Source: Salinimicrobium sp963709775
GTDB taxonomy: Bacteria > Bacteroidota > Bacteroidia > Flavobacteriales > Flavobacteriaceae
Assembly: GCA_963709775.1 (NCBI GenBank)
Contig: CAVPXS010000005.1
Span: 127,481 to 191,480, forward strand
DNA: 64,000 nucleotides
Direction of reading: 5' to 3'
Part shown: positions 17,592 through 26,082 of the stretch, one piece after another
Position numbering within the stretch: position 1 is the first letter of the stretch
Layout: every line of letters starts with the position of its first letter
Notes under the pieces: model-generated
Told to the model about the DNA's origin: nothing
Database searches by the model: none
The model's input: the letters and a program-made list of their open reading frames with translations, nothing else
Position numbers and translations under genes: made by a program

Positions 17592-17918
17592 ATGTTATTA
17601 TTAGTACCCACTAATAATGTATGCATACCAATTAATTATTGCTATTTATGAAGATGTTTATATGGTAAAGGAGGATATATTGATACTAATCAATTAATAT
17701 ATTTAGCTCCTTTTTTTATTATAATTCTTTCCATTGTTTATTTAATCAGGATAAAAATTTTCGATCGTATTTATGGGATAGATCTCACGGAAATAGAACG
17801 CGAAAACATCTCTCCTTTTTCCCCTTTTTCAGATAAAGAATATGATGAAATAAAGGAATTCAGAGAAGATTCAGAATCGGCCAATGAAGTCCAGGAAGAC
17901 TATTACGTCAAACTCTAA
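17592..17918 (+). pseudogene. Decayed membrane-protein gene with an in-frame TGA
   Basis: One frame from ATG 17592 to TAA 17918 is interrupted only by TGA at 17649-17651. The part after it is clearly protein-like: YGKGGYIDTNQLIYLAPFF, a membrane helix (FFIIILSIVYLIRIKIF), then an acidic tail (EIERENISPFSPFSDKEYDE) ending YYVKL. No alternative ATG exists after the stop. The upstream 120 bp looks like more degraded coding sequence in mixed frames. It is probably a remnant of a small multi-pass protein; family not recognised. Confidence 0.5.
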
Positions 17919-17948
17919 TTCTCCCACTCCCTAAAAATGTCGTAGTTT

Positions 17949-17956
17949 TATCTTTG
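17949..17956 (+). promoter_or_regulatory. Probable ald promoter -7 box
   Basis: TATCTTTG fits TAnnTTTG and lies 15 bp upstream of the ald ATG; no good -33 element is visible. Confidence 0.5.
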
Positions 17957-17971
17957 TGACCAGTTAACATT

Positions 17972-19172
17972 ATGACAGAACATGTATCTCCTTTTACCCG
18001 GGAACAATTGATTCCGCAGGAAGAAACCCTTGAAGTCTACAAACACAAAGGCCAGTTGTTTATTGGCATTCCCAAAGAAAACGCCTACCAGGAAAAGAGG
18101 GTCTGCCTTAGTCCCGATGCTGTTGCGGCAATGACGGCTCACGGTCACCGGGTGCTAATCGAATCGGGTGCAGGAGAAGGAGCGAAATTCAGTGATAAGG
18201 ATTATTCTGAGGCAGGAGCCGAAATCACCAAAGACACTAAAAAGGTCTTTTCCTGTCCCATGATCCTTAAAGTAGAGCCGCCTACACTGGAGGAGCTGGA
18301 TCTTGTAAATCCGCAGACAACAATAATATCTGCACTCCAGTTAAAAACACAGGAGAAAAGTTATTTTCAAAAACTTGCTTACAAAAGGATCACTGCCCTT
18401 GCTTTTGAATTTATTAAAGATGACGATGGCACCTATCCTGCGGTAAGGGCGCTTAGTGAAATTGCCGGTACAGCCTCCATTCTTATTGCTTCCGAAATTA
18501 TGAGCAACAATCCTGCGGGAAACGGTCTCATGTTCGGTAATATAAGCGGAGTGCCGCCCATTGAAGTTACAATTTTGGGTGCTGGGACAGTTGGGGAATT
18601 CGCTGCCCGTTCGGCTCTGGGACTCGGGGCAAATATTAAGATATTCGACAACTCCCTCACAAGGTTACGGGCCGTCCAGGCTAATTTGGGCAGGCCTTTG
18701 CACACCTCCACCATACAGCCAAAAAATCTTAATCAAAGCTTTAAAAAGAAGTGATGTGGTCATTGGTGCAGTGCGGGGAATCAATCGTTCACCAATTCTG
18801 GTAACCGAAACCATGATAGAGCACATGAAAAAAGGTGCCGTGGTTATTGATGTAAGCATTGATATGGGAGGTTGCTTTGAAACCAGTGAGGTCACCACTC
18901 ACGATAAACCCACATTTGTAAAAAGCGGAGTGGTACATTATTGCGTTCCTAATATTCCTTCCCGCTATGCCCGCACAGCCTCTCTCTCCATTAGTAACAT
19001 TTTCACGCCTTATCTTTTGCATATCGCCGAGCAGGGCGGACTCGAAAATACTTTAAGATTTGACAGAGGTCTCCGAAATGGTTTGTACTTTTACCACGGA
19101 ATTTTAACCAACAAATCTATTGCAGACTGGTTTGATCTCTCTTACAGGGATATCAACCTCCTTATCTTTTAA
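17972..19172 (+). CDS. ald: Alanine dehydrogenase, frameshifted (+1) at about 18731
   Basis: NAD-dependent L-alanine/pyruvate interconversion, about 399 residues when rejoined. The first frame carries the N-terminal substrate domain (GIPKENAYQEKRVCLSPDA) and the Rossmann motif VTILGAGTVGEFAARSALG. The second carries SDVVIGAV, MIEHMKKGAVVIDVSIDMGG, HYCVPNIPSRYARTAS and the C-terminus. The frame changes within CCA AAA AAT CTT AAT C (18719-18734): skipping A 18731 after CTT gives ...LIKALKR, and an extra A in the A6 run is equally possible. The DUF4258 gene follows after 6 bp. Confidence 0.9.
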
Positions 19173-19178
19173 TTCTCA

Positions 19179-19550
19179 ATGAAATTTATTCACAGACTCG
19201 GTTATTACCTTGGAGGTTTTGCCATTGGTTTAGTCATACTGGCATTTTTTTTAAGCGGAAAAAAAACATCCTGCGCCTATGGACCGGATGCCCGGGTACT
19301 CAAAAATATCAGACTAAAAGAGAGAGCTTATTCTGAAGAAGCAAAAGCTGAAATTGAGAGGCTGCAAATAGATACAGCCTCAATTACCGGAGTTCTTAAA
19401 AAGGGAGATATCGACTTCGGCCGAAGCAATACAGATCTGGATTCCTGCAAAACCTATATGGTTACAGGAAACTCAGTTTCAGGAGAACTGGAAATGCTCT
19501 TCGAAAACTGTGATTCCACTGCTACCCTTCAGAAGATCTGGAGAAAATAA
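19179..19550 (+). CDS. DUF4258-type membrane-anchored protein
   Basis: 123 residues: an N-terminal membrane anchor (LGGFAIGLVILAFFLSG), then a small domain with YSEEAKAEIERLQIDTASITGVLKKGDIDFGRS, which resembles DUF4258 (a helix, then a strand-turn carrying GxIxFxxS). Two Cys flank the periplasmic part. It lies 6 bp after ald, an arrangement I associate with Flavobacteriaceae, so it is probably co-transcribed. Function unknown. Confidence 0.7.
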   Translation: MKFIHRLGYYLGGFAIGLVILAFFLSGKKTSCAYGPDARVLKNIRLKERAYSEEAKAEIERLQIDTASITGVLKKGDIDFGRSNTDLDSCKTYMVTGNSVSGELEMLFENCDSTATLQKIWRK

Positions 19551-19716
19551 AAGACCGCTCCGCTGCAAGAGCCAAGAGGCAAGAACCAGGATAGTGATTA
19601 GATCCATTTGTTTTTCCAGATCCTTATTATAGATCCTTTGCCGTTGATTCATTTAAAAATATCCCCTTAAAATTCAATCCTTAAACCTTAAACCATAAAC
19701 CTGGAACCTTAAACCT

Positions 19717-20166
19717 TTACAAGATCTGTCCTGCGTGTTCCTTAGTTTTCACTTTTGAAATCACATCAGAGATTACTCCATTTTCATCAATTACGAAGGT
19801 GGTACGGTGAATGCCATCATATTCTTTTCCCATGAATTTTTTGGGTCCCCATACTTTAAAGGCATTGATCACTTCCTTGTCTTCATCAGCCAATAAAGGA
19901 AAAGGAAGATCGTTTTTCTCTTTAAAATTTTGCTGTCGTTTGGGAGAATCGGCGCTCACACCTAGAATTTCGTAGCCTTTACTTTGAAAAGCTTCATAGT
20001 TATCCCTTAGGTTACAGGCTTCGGCGGTACAACCTGGGGTACTGGCTTTAGGATAAAAGAAAACTACAAGCTTTTTTCCTTTATAGTCTTCCAGTTTATG
20101 TTCATTTCCATCCTGATCTTTAGCAGAGAATTTTGGCGCCTTATCGCCGGGTTGAAGTGTTGTCAT
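19717..20166 (-). CDS. bcp: Thioredoxin-dependent thiol peroxidase (Bcp/PrxQ)
   Basis: 149-residue atypical 2-Cys peroxiredoxin that reduces hydrogen and organic peroxides. FYPKASTPGCTAEACNLRD holds the peroxidatic Cys (about 46) and the resolving Cys five residues later, and the peroxiredoxin Arg lies in HRTTFVIDENG. Divergent from nth; the two promoters face each other and overlap in the 32-bp gap. The 165-bp stretch after its stop (19551-19716) holds only low-complexity AAACCTTAAACC-type repeats. Confidence 0.93.
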   Translation of the reverse strand: MTTLQPGDKAPKFSAKDQDGNEHKLEDYKGKKLVVFFYPKASTPGCTAEACNLRDNYEAFQSKGYEILGVSADSPKRQQNFKEKNDLPFPLLADEDKEVINAFKVWGPKKFMGKEYDGIHRTTFVIDENGVISDVISKVKTKEHAGQIL

Positions 20167-20172
20167 AATTAG

Positions 20173-20180
20173 TACTTTTG
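20173..20180 (+). promoter_or_regulatory. nth promoter -7 box
   Basis: TACTTTTG (TAnnTTTG) with TTG 18 bp upstream. It lies 18 bp ahead of ATG 20199 and rules out the longer start at 20178. Confidence 0.65.
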
Positions 20181-20183
20181 TTT

Positions 20184-20191
20184 CAAAGTTA
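20184..20191 (-). promoter_or_regulatory. bcp promoter -7 box
   Basis: Minus-strand TAACTTTG (TAnnTTTG), 17 bp from the bcp ATG. It is only 3 bp from the oppositely oriented nth -7 box. Confidence 0.6.
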
Positions 20192-20198
20192 CATATTA

Positions 20199-20861
20199 AT
20201 GACCAAGAAGGAAAAAGTTCAATTCGTCATAGACACCTTAGCCGAAATTTACCCCAATGTTCCAATCCCTTTAGACCATAAAGATCCTTACACGCTCTTG
20301 ATCGCTGTATTACTTTCGGCACAAAGTACAGATGTACGGGTAAACCAGATCACTCCCCTCCTATTCGCCAAAGCAGATAATCCCTTTGCTATGGCGAAAC
20401 TTTCTGAAGATGAGATTAGAGAGATCATTAAACCTGTGGGATTGTCCCCGATGAAAGCTAAAGGGATCTACGGACTTTCCAGAATTCTTATAGATAAGTA
20501 TGACGGGGAGGTTCCGGCAGATATTGATGCCCTGGAAGAACTTCCTGCTGTAGGACATAAAACAGCCAGTGTTGTCATGTCCCAGGCTTTTAATATCCCC
20601 TCATTCCCGGTAGACACCCATATCCACCGACTCATGTACAGGTGGAATCTTTCAAATGGTAAAAATGTAGTGCAGACAGAGAAGGATGCAAAAAGGCTTT
20701 TTCCAAGGGAATTATGGAATGAACTTCACCTGCAAATAATCTGGTACGGGCGGGAATACTCTCCGGCCAGGGGGTGGGACCTTGAAAAAGATATTATCAC
20801 CAAAACCATCGGGCGTAAAAAGGTGCTGGAAGAATATCATAAAAAAAAGACCCGCAGTTAG
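20199..20861 (+). CDS. nth: Endonuclease III (DNA glycosylase/AP lyase), cysteine-free form
   Basis: Removes oxidised pyrimidines from DNA and cleaves the AP site. 220 residues with the helix-hairpin-helix LEELPAVGHKTASVV (catalytic Lys) and the catalytic Asp in FPVDTHIHR. The C-terminus (IGRKKVLEEYHKK) has no cysteine, and the whole protein has none, so the usual 4Fe-4S cluster of E. coli Nth is absent. Start ATG 20199 follows from the promoter position. A terminator overlaps the last codons. Confidence 0.93.
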   Translation: MTKKEKVQFVIDTLAEIYPNVPIPLDHKDPYTLLIAVLLSAQSTDVRVNQITPLLFAKADNPFAMAKLSEDEIREIIKPVGLSPMKAKGIYGLSRILIDKYDGEVPADIDALEELPAVGHKTASVVMSQAFNIPSFPVDTHIHRLMYRWNLSNGKNVVQTEKDAKRLFPRELWNELHLQIIWYGREYSPARGWDLEKDIITKTIGRKKVLEEYHKKKTRS

Positions 20862-20876
20862 CAGGTCTTTTTTTTG
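20843..20876 (+). terminator. Intrinsic terminator overlapping the nth stop
   Basis: AAGACC...GC-AGTTA-GC...GGTCTT hairpin flanked by A8 and T9 runs, so it could act in both directions (also for the 45-aa small ORF on the minus strand). Confidence 0.85.
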
Positions 20877-20877
20877 G

Positions 20878-21015
20878 TTAATTCAAAATTGATTCAAATT
20901 CCATCTTTTTATAAGTGCTTATTTTCAAAGCCTTAGAGTAGTTCAAAAGGAAATTAATTGTTTCCTTTTTTGGGGACATTGTTTTCAATTTTTTTCGAGA
21001 GTAAAGTTTTGCCAT
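20878..21015 (-). CDS. Small conserved-looking protein, 45 aa, unknown function
   Basis: The minus-strand ORF begins MAKLYSRKKLKTMSPKKETI and continues NFLLNYSKALKISTYKKMEF, ending with TAA at 20878. It is rich in Lys with amphipathic helices and no membrane segment. It lies 54 bp downstream of the ECF sigma gene on the same strand and ends at the shared nth terminator. The sequence has normal codon texture without low-complexity repeats. From memory I associate similar short proteins (MSPKKETI..LLNYSKAL) with flavobacteria; function unknown. Confidence 0.7.
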   Translation of the reverse strand: MAKLYSRKKLKTMSPKKETINFLLNYSKALKISTYKKMEFESILN

Positions 21016-21069
21016 TATTGGTTATTTAAGATTGTAACTTAATAACGGCCAGACTTTAATCTTATTGTA

Positions 21070-21654
21070 CTAATTAGTTAAAACTAAATTGTGTTTCTCT
21101 ATAACTTTTCGCAGGTTTATCAAAGCGTATCTCATTCGGCCCAGGGCAGTATTAATACTCACTCCTGTTCTTTCTGAAATTTCTTTAAAACTCATGTCTT
21201 TATAGATCCTCATTACCAGAACTTCAAGTTGATCTTCGGGCAATTCCTTGATCAACTCCTGAACATCGGCTTCGATCTGGTCCTTGATGATCTGCTTTTC
21301 AGCATTTAGATCGGAGTCACACAAAACAGAAAAAATATTGAAATCCCCGCTATTCTCGAACTTGGGCATTCTTTTGTTTTTCCTGAAATGGTCAATGACA
21401 AGGTTATGAGAAATTCGCATCACCCAGGGAAGAAATTTACCTTCTTCATTGTACTTCCCCCTTTTCAGGGTTCTAATTACTTTAATAAAGGTATCCTGAA
21501 AAATATCTTCAGCGATGTCTTTATCAAAGACCTTTGAAAAGATAAAACTGTAAATTCTTTGTTGATGTCGGTTGATTAGAATAGAAAGTGACTGCTCGTC
21601 TCCTTCCATATAGCTTTTCACAAGAAAAGCGTCGTTTGCCTGGGCGTTGTCCAT
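21070..21654 (-). CDS. RNA polymerase sigma factor, ECF (sigma-70) family
   Basis: 194 residues. Region 2 (about 24-95) includes IYSFIFSKVFDKDIAEDIFQDTF split by the usual pattern and LPWVMRISHNLVIDHFRK. Region 4 (about 135-190) has LPEDQLEVLVMRIYKDMSFKEIS and the recognition helix TGVSINTALGRMRYAL. No anti-sigma factor is adjacent; the neighbours are a 45-aa small protein and divergent uvrA. Housekeeping or stress role cannot be told from sequence. Confidence 0.9.
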   Translation of the reverse strand: MDNAQANDAFLVKSYMEGDEQSLSILINRHQQRIYSFIFSKVFDKDIAEDIFQDTFIKVIRTLKRGKYNEEGKFLPWVMRISHNLVIDHFRKNKRMPKFENSGDFNIFSVLCDSDLNAEKQIIKDQIEADVQELIKELPEDQLEVLVMRIYKDMSFKEISERTGVSINTALGRMRYALINLRKVIEKHNLVLTN

Positions 21655-21871
21655 AAGAGTTACTTTTTCAGGCTGTTGGGGTGGCCTGACGGTTAGTTAT
21701 TACAAGTTCAAAGTAACTTTATGCTATAGGCAAATTCTGGTTTAAGATTATTAACAGCAAATATAACAGGAAAATTTTCACTTAAACAAATAAAAGGTTA
21801 ATGTTTTTAACAATTTAATTACCACTAAGTTATATTCCCCCACCCGGAAGCTGAAAAATTTGAAGATTAAG

Positions 21872-21879
21872 TACCTTTG
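21872..21879 (+). promoter_or_regulatory. Probable uvrA promoter -7 box
   Basis: TACCTTTG fits TAnnTTTG; ATG 21902 is 22 bp downstream. This favours that start over the ATG at 21860, which would precede the box. Confidence 0.55.
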
Positions 21880-21901
21880 CAAATTCAACAGAAATTTAGG
21901 T

Positions 21902-24689
21902 ATGCAAGTAGATATCTCAGGAGTAGATCCAAAAGAGAATATAATTATAAAAGGAGCCCGCCTCCATAACTTAAAGAACATAAATGTCATAATCCCGCGG
22001 AATAAGCTGGTGGTCCTTACCGGCCTATCGGGATCGGGGAAATCTTCACTGGCCTTTGATACATTATATGCTGAAGGTCAGCGTCGGTATGTGGAAAGCC
22101 TTTCCTCCTACGCCCGGCAATTTCTTGGCAGGCTCAATAAGCCATTAGTTGATTCAATCAAGGGTATTGCCCCGGCCATTGCTATTGAACAAAAGGTGAA
22201 TTCCACTAACCCCCGTTCTACCGTAGGGACTTCTACTGAAATTTACGATTACCTCAAACTGCTTTTTGCCCGTATTGGAAAGACCTATTCCCCTGTTTCG
22301 GGCGACGAGGTAAAAAAGGATACGGTGACCGATGTGGTGAATTATGTAAAAACTTTTCCTGAAGGTTCAAAAATGCTGCTTTTAGCACCTGTTCATGTTG
22401 AGCAAAGCCGTACCCCCGAGGAAAAACTGAAGGTCCTCCTTCAGCAGGGTTACAGCCGAATAAAATTTAAAGATGAAGTACTGAGGATCGATGAAACAGA
22501 CCTCTCTAAAATAGAAGAAAAAGACCTGTTCCTGGTAGTTGACAGGATCGTCACTAAAGATGAGGAAGATTTCCTGAACCGCCTGGCAGATGCCATTCAA
22601 ACTGCCTTTTTTGAAGGGAAAGGTGAACTGTTTATTGAAAATCTTTCAGATAAAAAACTAAGACAGTTCAGCAATAAATTTGAGCTGGACGGTATGACTT
22701 TTCTGGAGCCTAACGTGCACTTATTCAGCTTTAATAATCCTTATGGTGCATGCCCAAAATGTGAAGGTTACGGCGATGTCATTGGGATTGATGAAGATCT
22801 TGTGATCCCAAATACCGGTCTTTCTGTTTATGAAAATGCTATTTTTCCCTGGCGCGGGGAAAGTATGAGCTGGTATCGTGATCAACTGGTGAACAACAGC
22901 CATAAATTCAATTTTCCTATTCATAAACCTTATTTTGAATTGACCCAGGAGCAAAAGGATCTCGTTTGGAACGGAAATCAATATTTTGAAGGTTTAAATC
23001 AATTCTTTGCTTTCCTGGAATCCAAAGCTTACAAGATCCAGAACCGTGTAATGCTTTCCCGCTACCGCGGAAAAACAAGATGTTCTGTTTGTAAGGGTAA
23101 AAGGTTGAGACCTGAAGCCAATTACGTAAAGGTAGGAGGAGCTAACATCACCCAGCTGGTGGAAATGCCTATTGATAAAGTTTCAGAATTTTTTGACCAG
23201 CTGCAGCTTAGTGAATCTGATGCTGCCATTGCCAAGAGACTTTTAACCGAAATAAGGAACAGGCTTGGATTCCTTTCAAAAGTGGGATTGACCTACCTCA
23301 CCCTGAACAGAAAGTCCAATACCCTCTCGGGAGGGGAATCCCAAAGGATCAACCTCGCAACTTCATTAGGAAGCAGCCTGGTGGGTTCTATGTATATTCT
23401 TGACGAACCTTCCATTGGCTTGCATCCCCGCGATACATTAAAACTCATTGAAGTTCTAAAATCTCTTCGGGATCTTGGTAATACTGTGATCGTCGTAGAG
23501 CACGATGAAGATATTATGAAGGCTGCCGATGAGATCATCGATATTGGCCCCGAAGCCGGAACCAACGGCGGGGAAGTTGTCGCCTCAGGAACTTTTAGTG
23601 ATATCCTGGTTTCAGATTCTCTAACCTCTCAATATCTAAATAATACTCTCCAAATTGAGGTGCCGTCCAAAAGACGGGATTACAAATATTTTGTTGATGT
23701 CATTGGGGCCAGGGAGAACAACCTAAAGAATATTGATGTGAGATTTCCGCTAGGTGTCTTTACCGCTGTAACGGGAGTTTCCGGAAGCGGGAAAAGTACG
23801 CTGATCAAGCGAATTCTCTATCCTGCCATGACTAAAGAGATTAGCGGTTATGGTGAAAAAGCCGGCCAGTTCACCAAAATAGAAGGGAAATTCAGTAATA
23901 TAACTTCAGTAGAATTTGTAGATCAAAATCCAATTGGGCGTTCCTCAAGGTCGAATCCGGTGACCTACATTAAGGCCTATGACGACATCAGGAATTTATT
24001 TTCTAATCAAAAGCTGAGTGATATAAGAGGATATAAACCAAAGCATTTTTCTTTTAACGTGGATGGCGGTAGATGCGAAACCTGCAAAGGGGAAGGTGAA
24101 GTGACTATTGAAATGCAATTCATGGCCGATGTACACCTGCTGTGTGAAACCTGCAATGGAAAGCGCTTCAAAAAAGAGATCCTGGAGGTAAAATTTGCTG
24201 ATAAAAATATTGATGATGTTCTCAATATGACTATCGATGATGCTGTAGCTTTCTTTGCCGAAAATGGGGAAGATAAGATCACTTCAAAGCTAAAACCCCT
24301 GCAGGACGTAGGATTAGGTTATGTACAGTTAGGGCAAAGCTCCTCCACTCTTTCTGGTGGGGAAGCTCAAAGGATCAAACTGGCATCCTTTCTCGTCAAA
24401 GGGAGTTCAAAAGAAAAAGCACTTTTTATCTTTGATGAACCCACTACCGGTTTGCACTTCCATGATATTCAGAAGTTATTAAAATCATTTAATGCGCTAT
24501 TGGCAAAGGGCCATTCGGTCATTGTGATAGAACATAATATGGACCTGGTTAAATGTGCAGATCATGTCATCGATCTTAGGCCTGGAAGGTGGTGAAGCCG
24601 GTGGCCGGCTTATAGCAACCGGGACTCCCGAAGAAGTAGCAAAAAATAAGGAATCCTACACTGCACCCTTCCTGGCAGAGAAGTTGTAA
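21902..24689 (+). CDS. uvrA: UvrABC excinuclease subunit A, frameshifted (+1) at about 24578
   Basis: Damage-recognition ATPase of nucleotide excision repair, 928 residues when rejoined. Two ABC modules carry Walker A GLSGSGKSSLAFDTLYAEG and GVSGSGKSTLIKRIL, and signatures LSGGESQRI and LSGGEAQRI. Zinc modules are CPKCEGYG...CSVCKGKR and CETCKGEG...CETCNGKR. The initial frame ends at 24595, just after HVIDL; the +1 frame restores GLEGGEAGGRLIATGTPEEV and ends ...FLAEKL at 24689. The junction is GAT CTT AGG CCT with the extra base most simply A 24578. Confidence 0.95.
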
Positions 24690-24834
24690 AAATATCATTT
24701 TAGGCACCCATTATTTAACAGTGGGAAACTTTAAATAACGATTCTTGGCATAGCCTTTGAATTAAATTTAATGATTGCAAGAGTAATGTTTTTATAATTT
24801 ATTGTAATTAATAATTTTTGGTTGGTTAGTTTGG

Positions 24835-24867
24835 AAACCCCGTATAGCTCAATGCTTACGGGGTTTT
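24835..24867 (+). terminator. Intrinsic terminator downstream of uvrA
   Basis: AAACCCCGTA (24835-24844) and TACGGGGTTT (24857-24866) form a perfect 10-bp stem. It is preceded by the motif TTTGGTTGGTTAGTTT, which recurs before the next terminator. Confidence 0.8.
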
Positions 24868-24948
24868 CTAATTTTTGGCACGTAGTTTGAATGTAATTAG
24901 ATGTACTGGCAAAACAGTATAATAGTTTAATCTTTAAATCCCCTTATT

Positions 24949-25995
24949 ATGAAAAAATTTTACCTCTTATTGACTTTGCTGGTGGTCGGATTTTCTGCCA
25001 AAGCTGCTCCTGCAGCCGGGGAGAATTTTGAGCGTCGTGGTTATGAAGATGCTTTTATTTTCGTAGAAAGAGGGGTTGAATTTGCCGTTTTTCCTGACGG
25101 ACAGTTTGATTTCTTCTTTAACTCCCGAAAAAACTTCAACCGTATTCCACCTCATATTAACTATAGCTATAACTCCGGTTACAATTACGGTCCCTTTGTA
25201 CAGTATGATGATTTTGGAGCCGTGATACAAATTGAAAATGTTCCGGTTTATTATGACTACTATGGAAGGATCATTCAGGCTGGACGTGTTCAAATTAGAT
25301 ATAATGCCTATGGAATGGTGAACAGGATTGGAAATATGTTCGTCAACTATAATCCTTATCGCCAGTTCACCCATACTTCAGGGTATATCAATAGCAGGAA
25401 TGTGCATTATGTTTATCGCCCATGGCACGATTACTACATGAGACCAAATTCCCACTATGCAGTGGTTTACAATGAACCATACCGCCTGTACTATGAACCT
25501 AACAGGATGAGGTACAATTCATATAAGAAGTATTACCACAATAATTATTATAACAACAACTCTTTTCAAAAGAGCTATTATAAACCCGGAGAGAAAGTTA
25601 CTTCTTACCAAAGAGGAAGAAGAGTGGAAGACCAAAGGGATATTAGAACCCATAACCCGGCTCCACGGGCAGCAGCTTCAACTTCTCAGTTTAGAGAAGA
25701 AAGAAAGGTACGAAGCACCACAACTGCTCCTCAAAGAGCAGAAGTTGGAAACAGAAATTCAAGAGTGGAAACTCCTGCAGTACAGCAACGGGTTGTTCGT
25801 CAAAGTAGAGCGGCAAATGTTCCTGCTCAAAGCAGCGCACAGCAAAAAAGCAGAAGCTCTTCTGTAAACGCTACTCCCGCAAGACAGGTGCAGGCACAAA
25901 GCAGAACACAACGATCTGCGACTGTGAACTCTGCAACAGTACAGGAATCTCCTTCCTCCACAAGAGGAACAAGAAGTTCCAGAGGAAGTAATTAA
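24949..25995 (+). CDS. Secreted Tyr/Asn/Arg-rich protein, unknown function
   Basis: 348 residues. Signal peptide MKKFYLLLTLLVVGFSAKAA. Residues 30-190 hold repeated aromatic turns (VPVYYDYYGRIIQAGRVQI, YNAYGMVNRIGNMFVNYNPY) that look like short beta repeats, then a Tyr/Asn-rich stretch (KKYYHNNYYNNN). The last 130 residues are a basic, Ser/Gln/Thr/Arg low-complexity tail with no T9SS sorting domain. A single gene between two terminators. Likely periplasmic or cell-surface; no catalytic motif seen. Confidence 0.75.
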   Translation: MKKFYLLLTLLVVGFSAKAAPAAGENFERRGYEDAFIFVERGVEFAVFPDGQFDFFFNSRKNFNRIPPHINYSYNSGYNYGPFVQYDDFGAVIQIENVPVYYDYYGRIIQAGRVQIRYNAYGMVNRIGNMFVNYNPYRQFTHTSGYINSRNVHYVYRPWHDYYMRPNSHYAVVYNEPYRLYYEPNRMRYNSYKKYYHNNYYNNNSFQKSYYKPGEKVTSYQRGRRVEDQRDIRTHNPAPRAAASTSQFREERKVRSTTTAPQRAEVGNRNSRVETPAVQQRVVRQSRAANVPAQSSAQQKSRSSSVNATPARQVQAQSRTQRSATVNSATVQESPSSTRGTRSSRGSN

Positions 25996-26022
25996 AATTT
26001 AGTTTTGGTTGGTTAGTTGGTT

Positions 26023-26058
26023 GATCCCCGGTTGCAAATGCGCCGGGGATCTTTTTTT
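26023..26058 (+). terminator. Intrinsic terminator after the secreted Tyr-rich protein
   Basis: GATCCCCGG (26023-26031) pairs with CCGGGGATC (26043-26051), followed by T8. It is again preceded by TTTTGGTTGGTTAGTTGG. Confidence 0.85.
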
Positions 26059-26082
26059 CAATAACCGCCTTCTGGTTAAACT

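Noticed and set aside
17592..17918. Selenocysteine at TGA 17649
   Set aside because: No SECIS-like hairpin seen and no Cys-homologous context; decay is simpler.
19551..19716. Small gene in the gap after DUF4258
   Set aside because: Only AAACCTTAAACC-like low-complexity repeats and no plausible frame.
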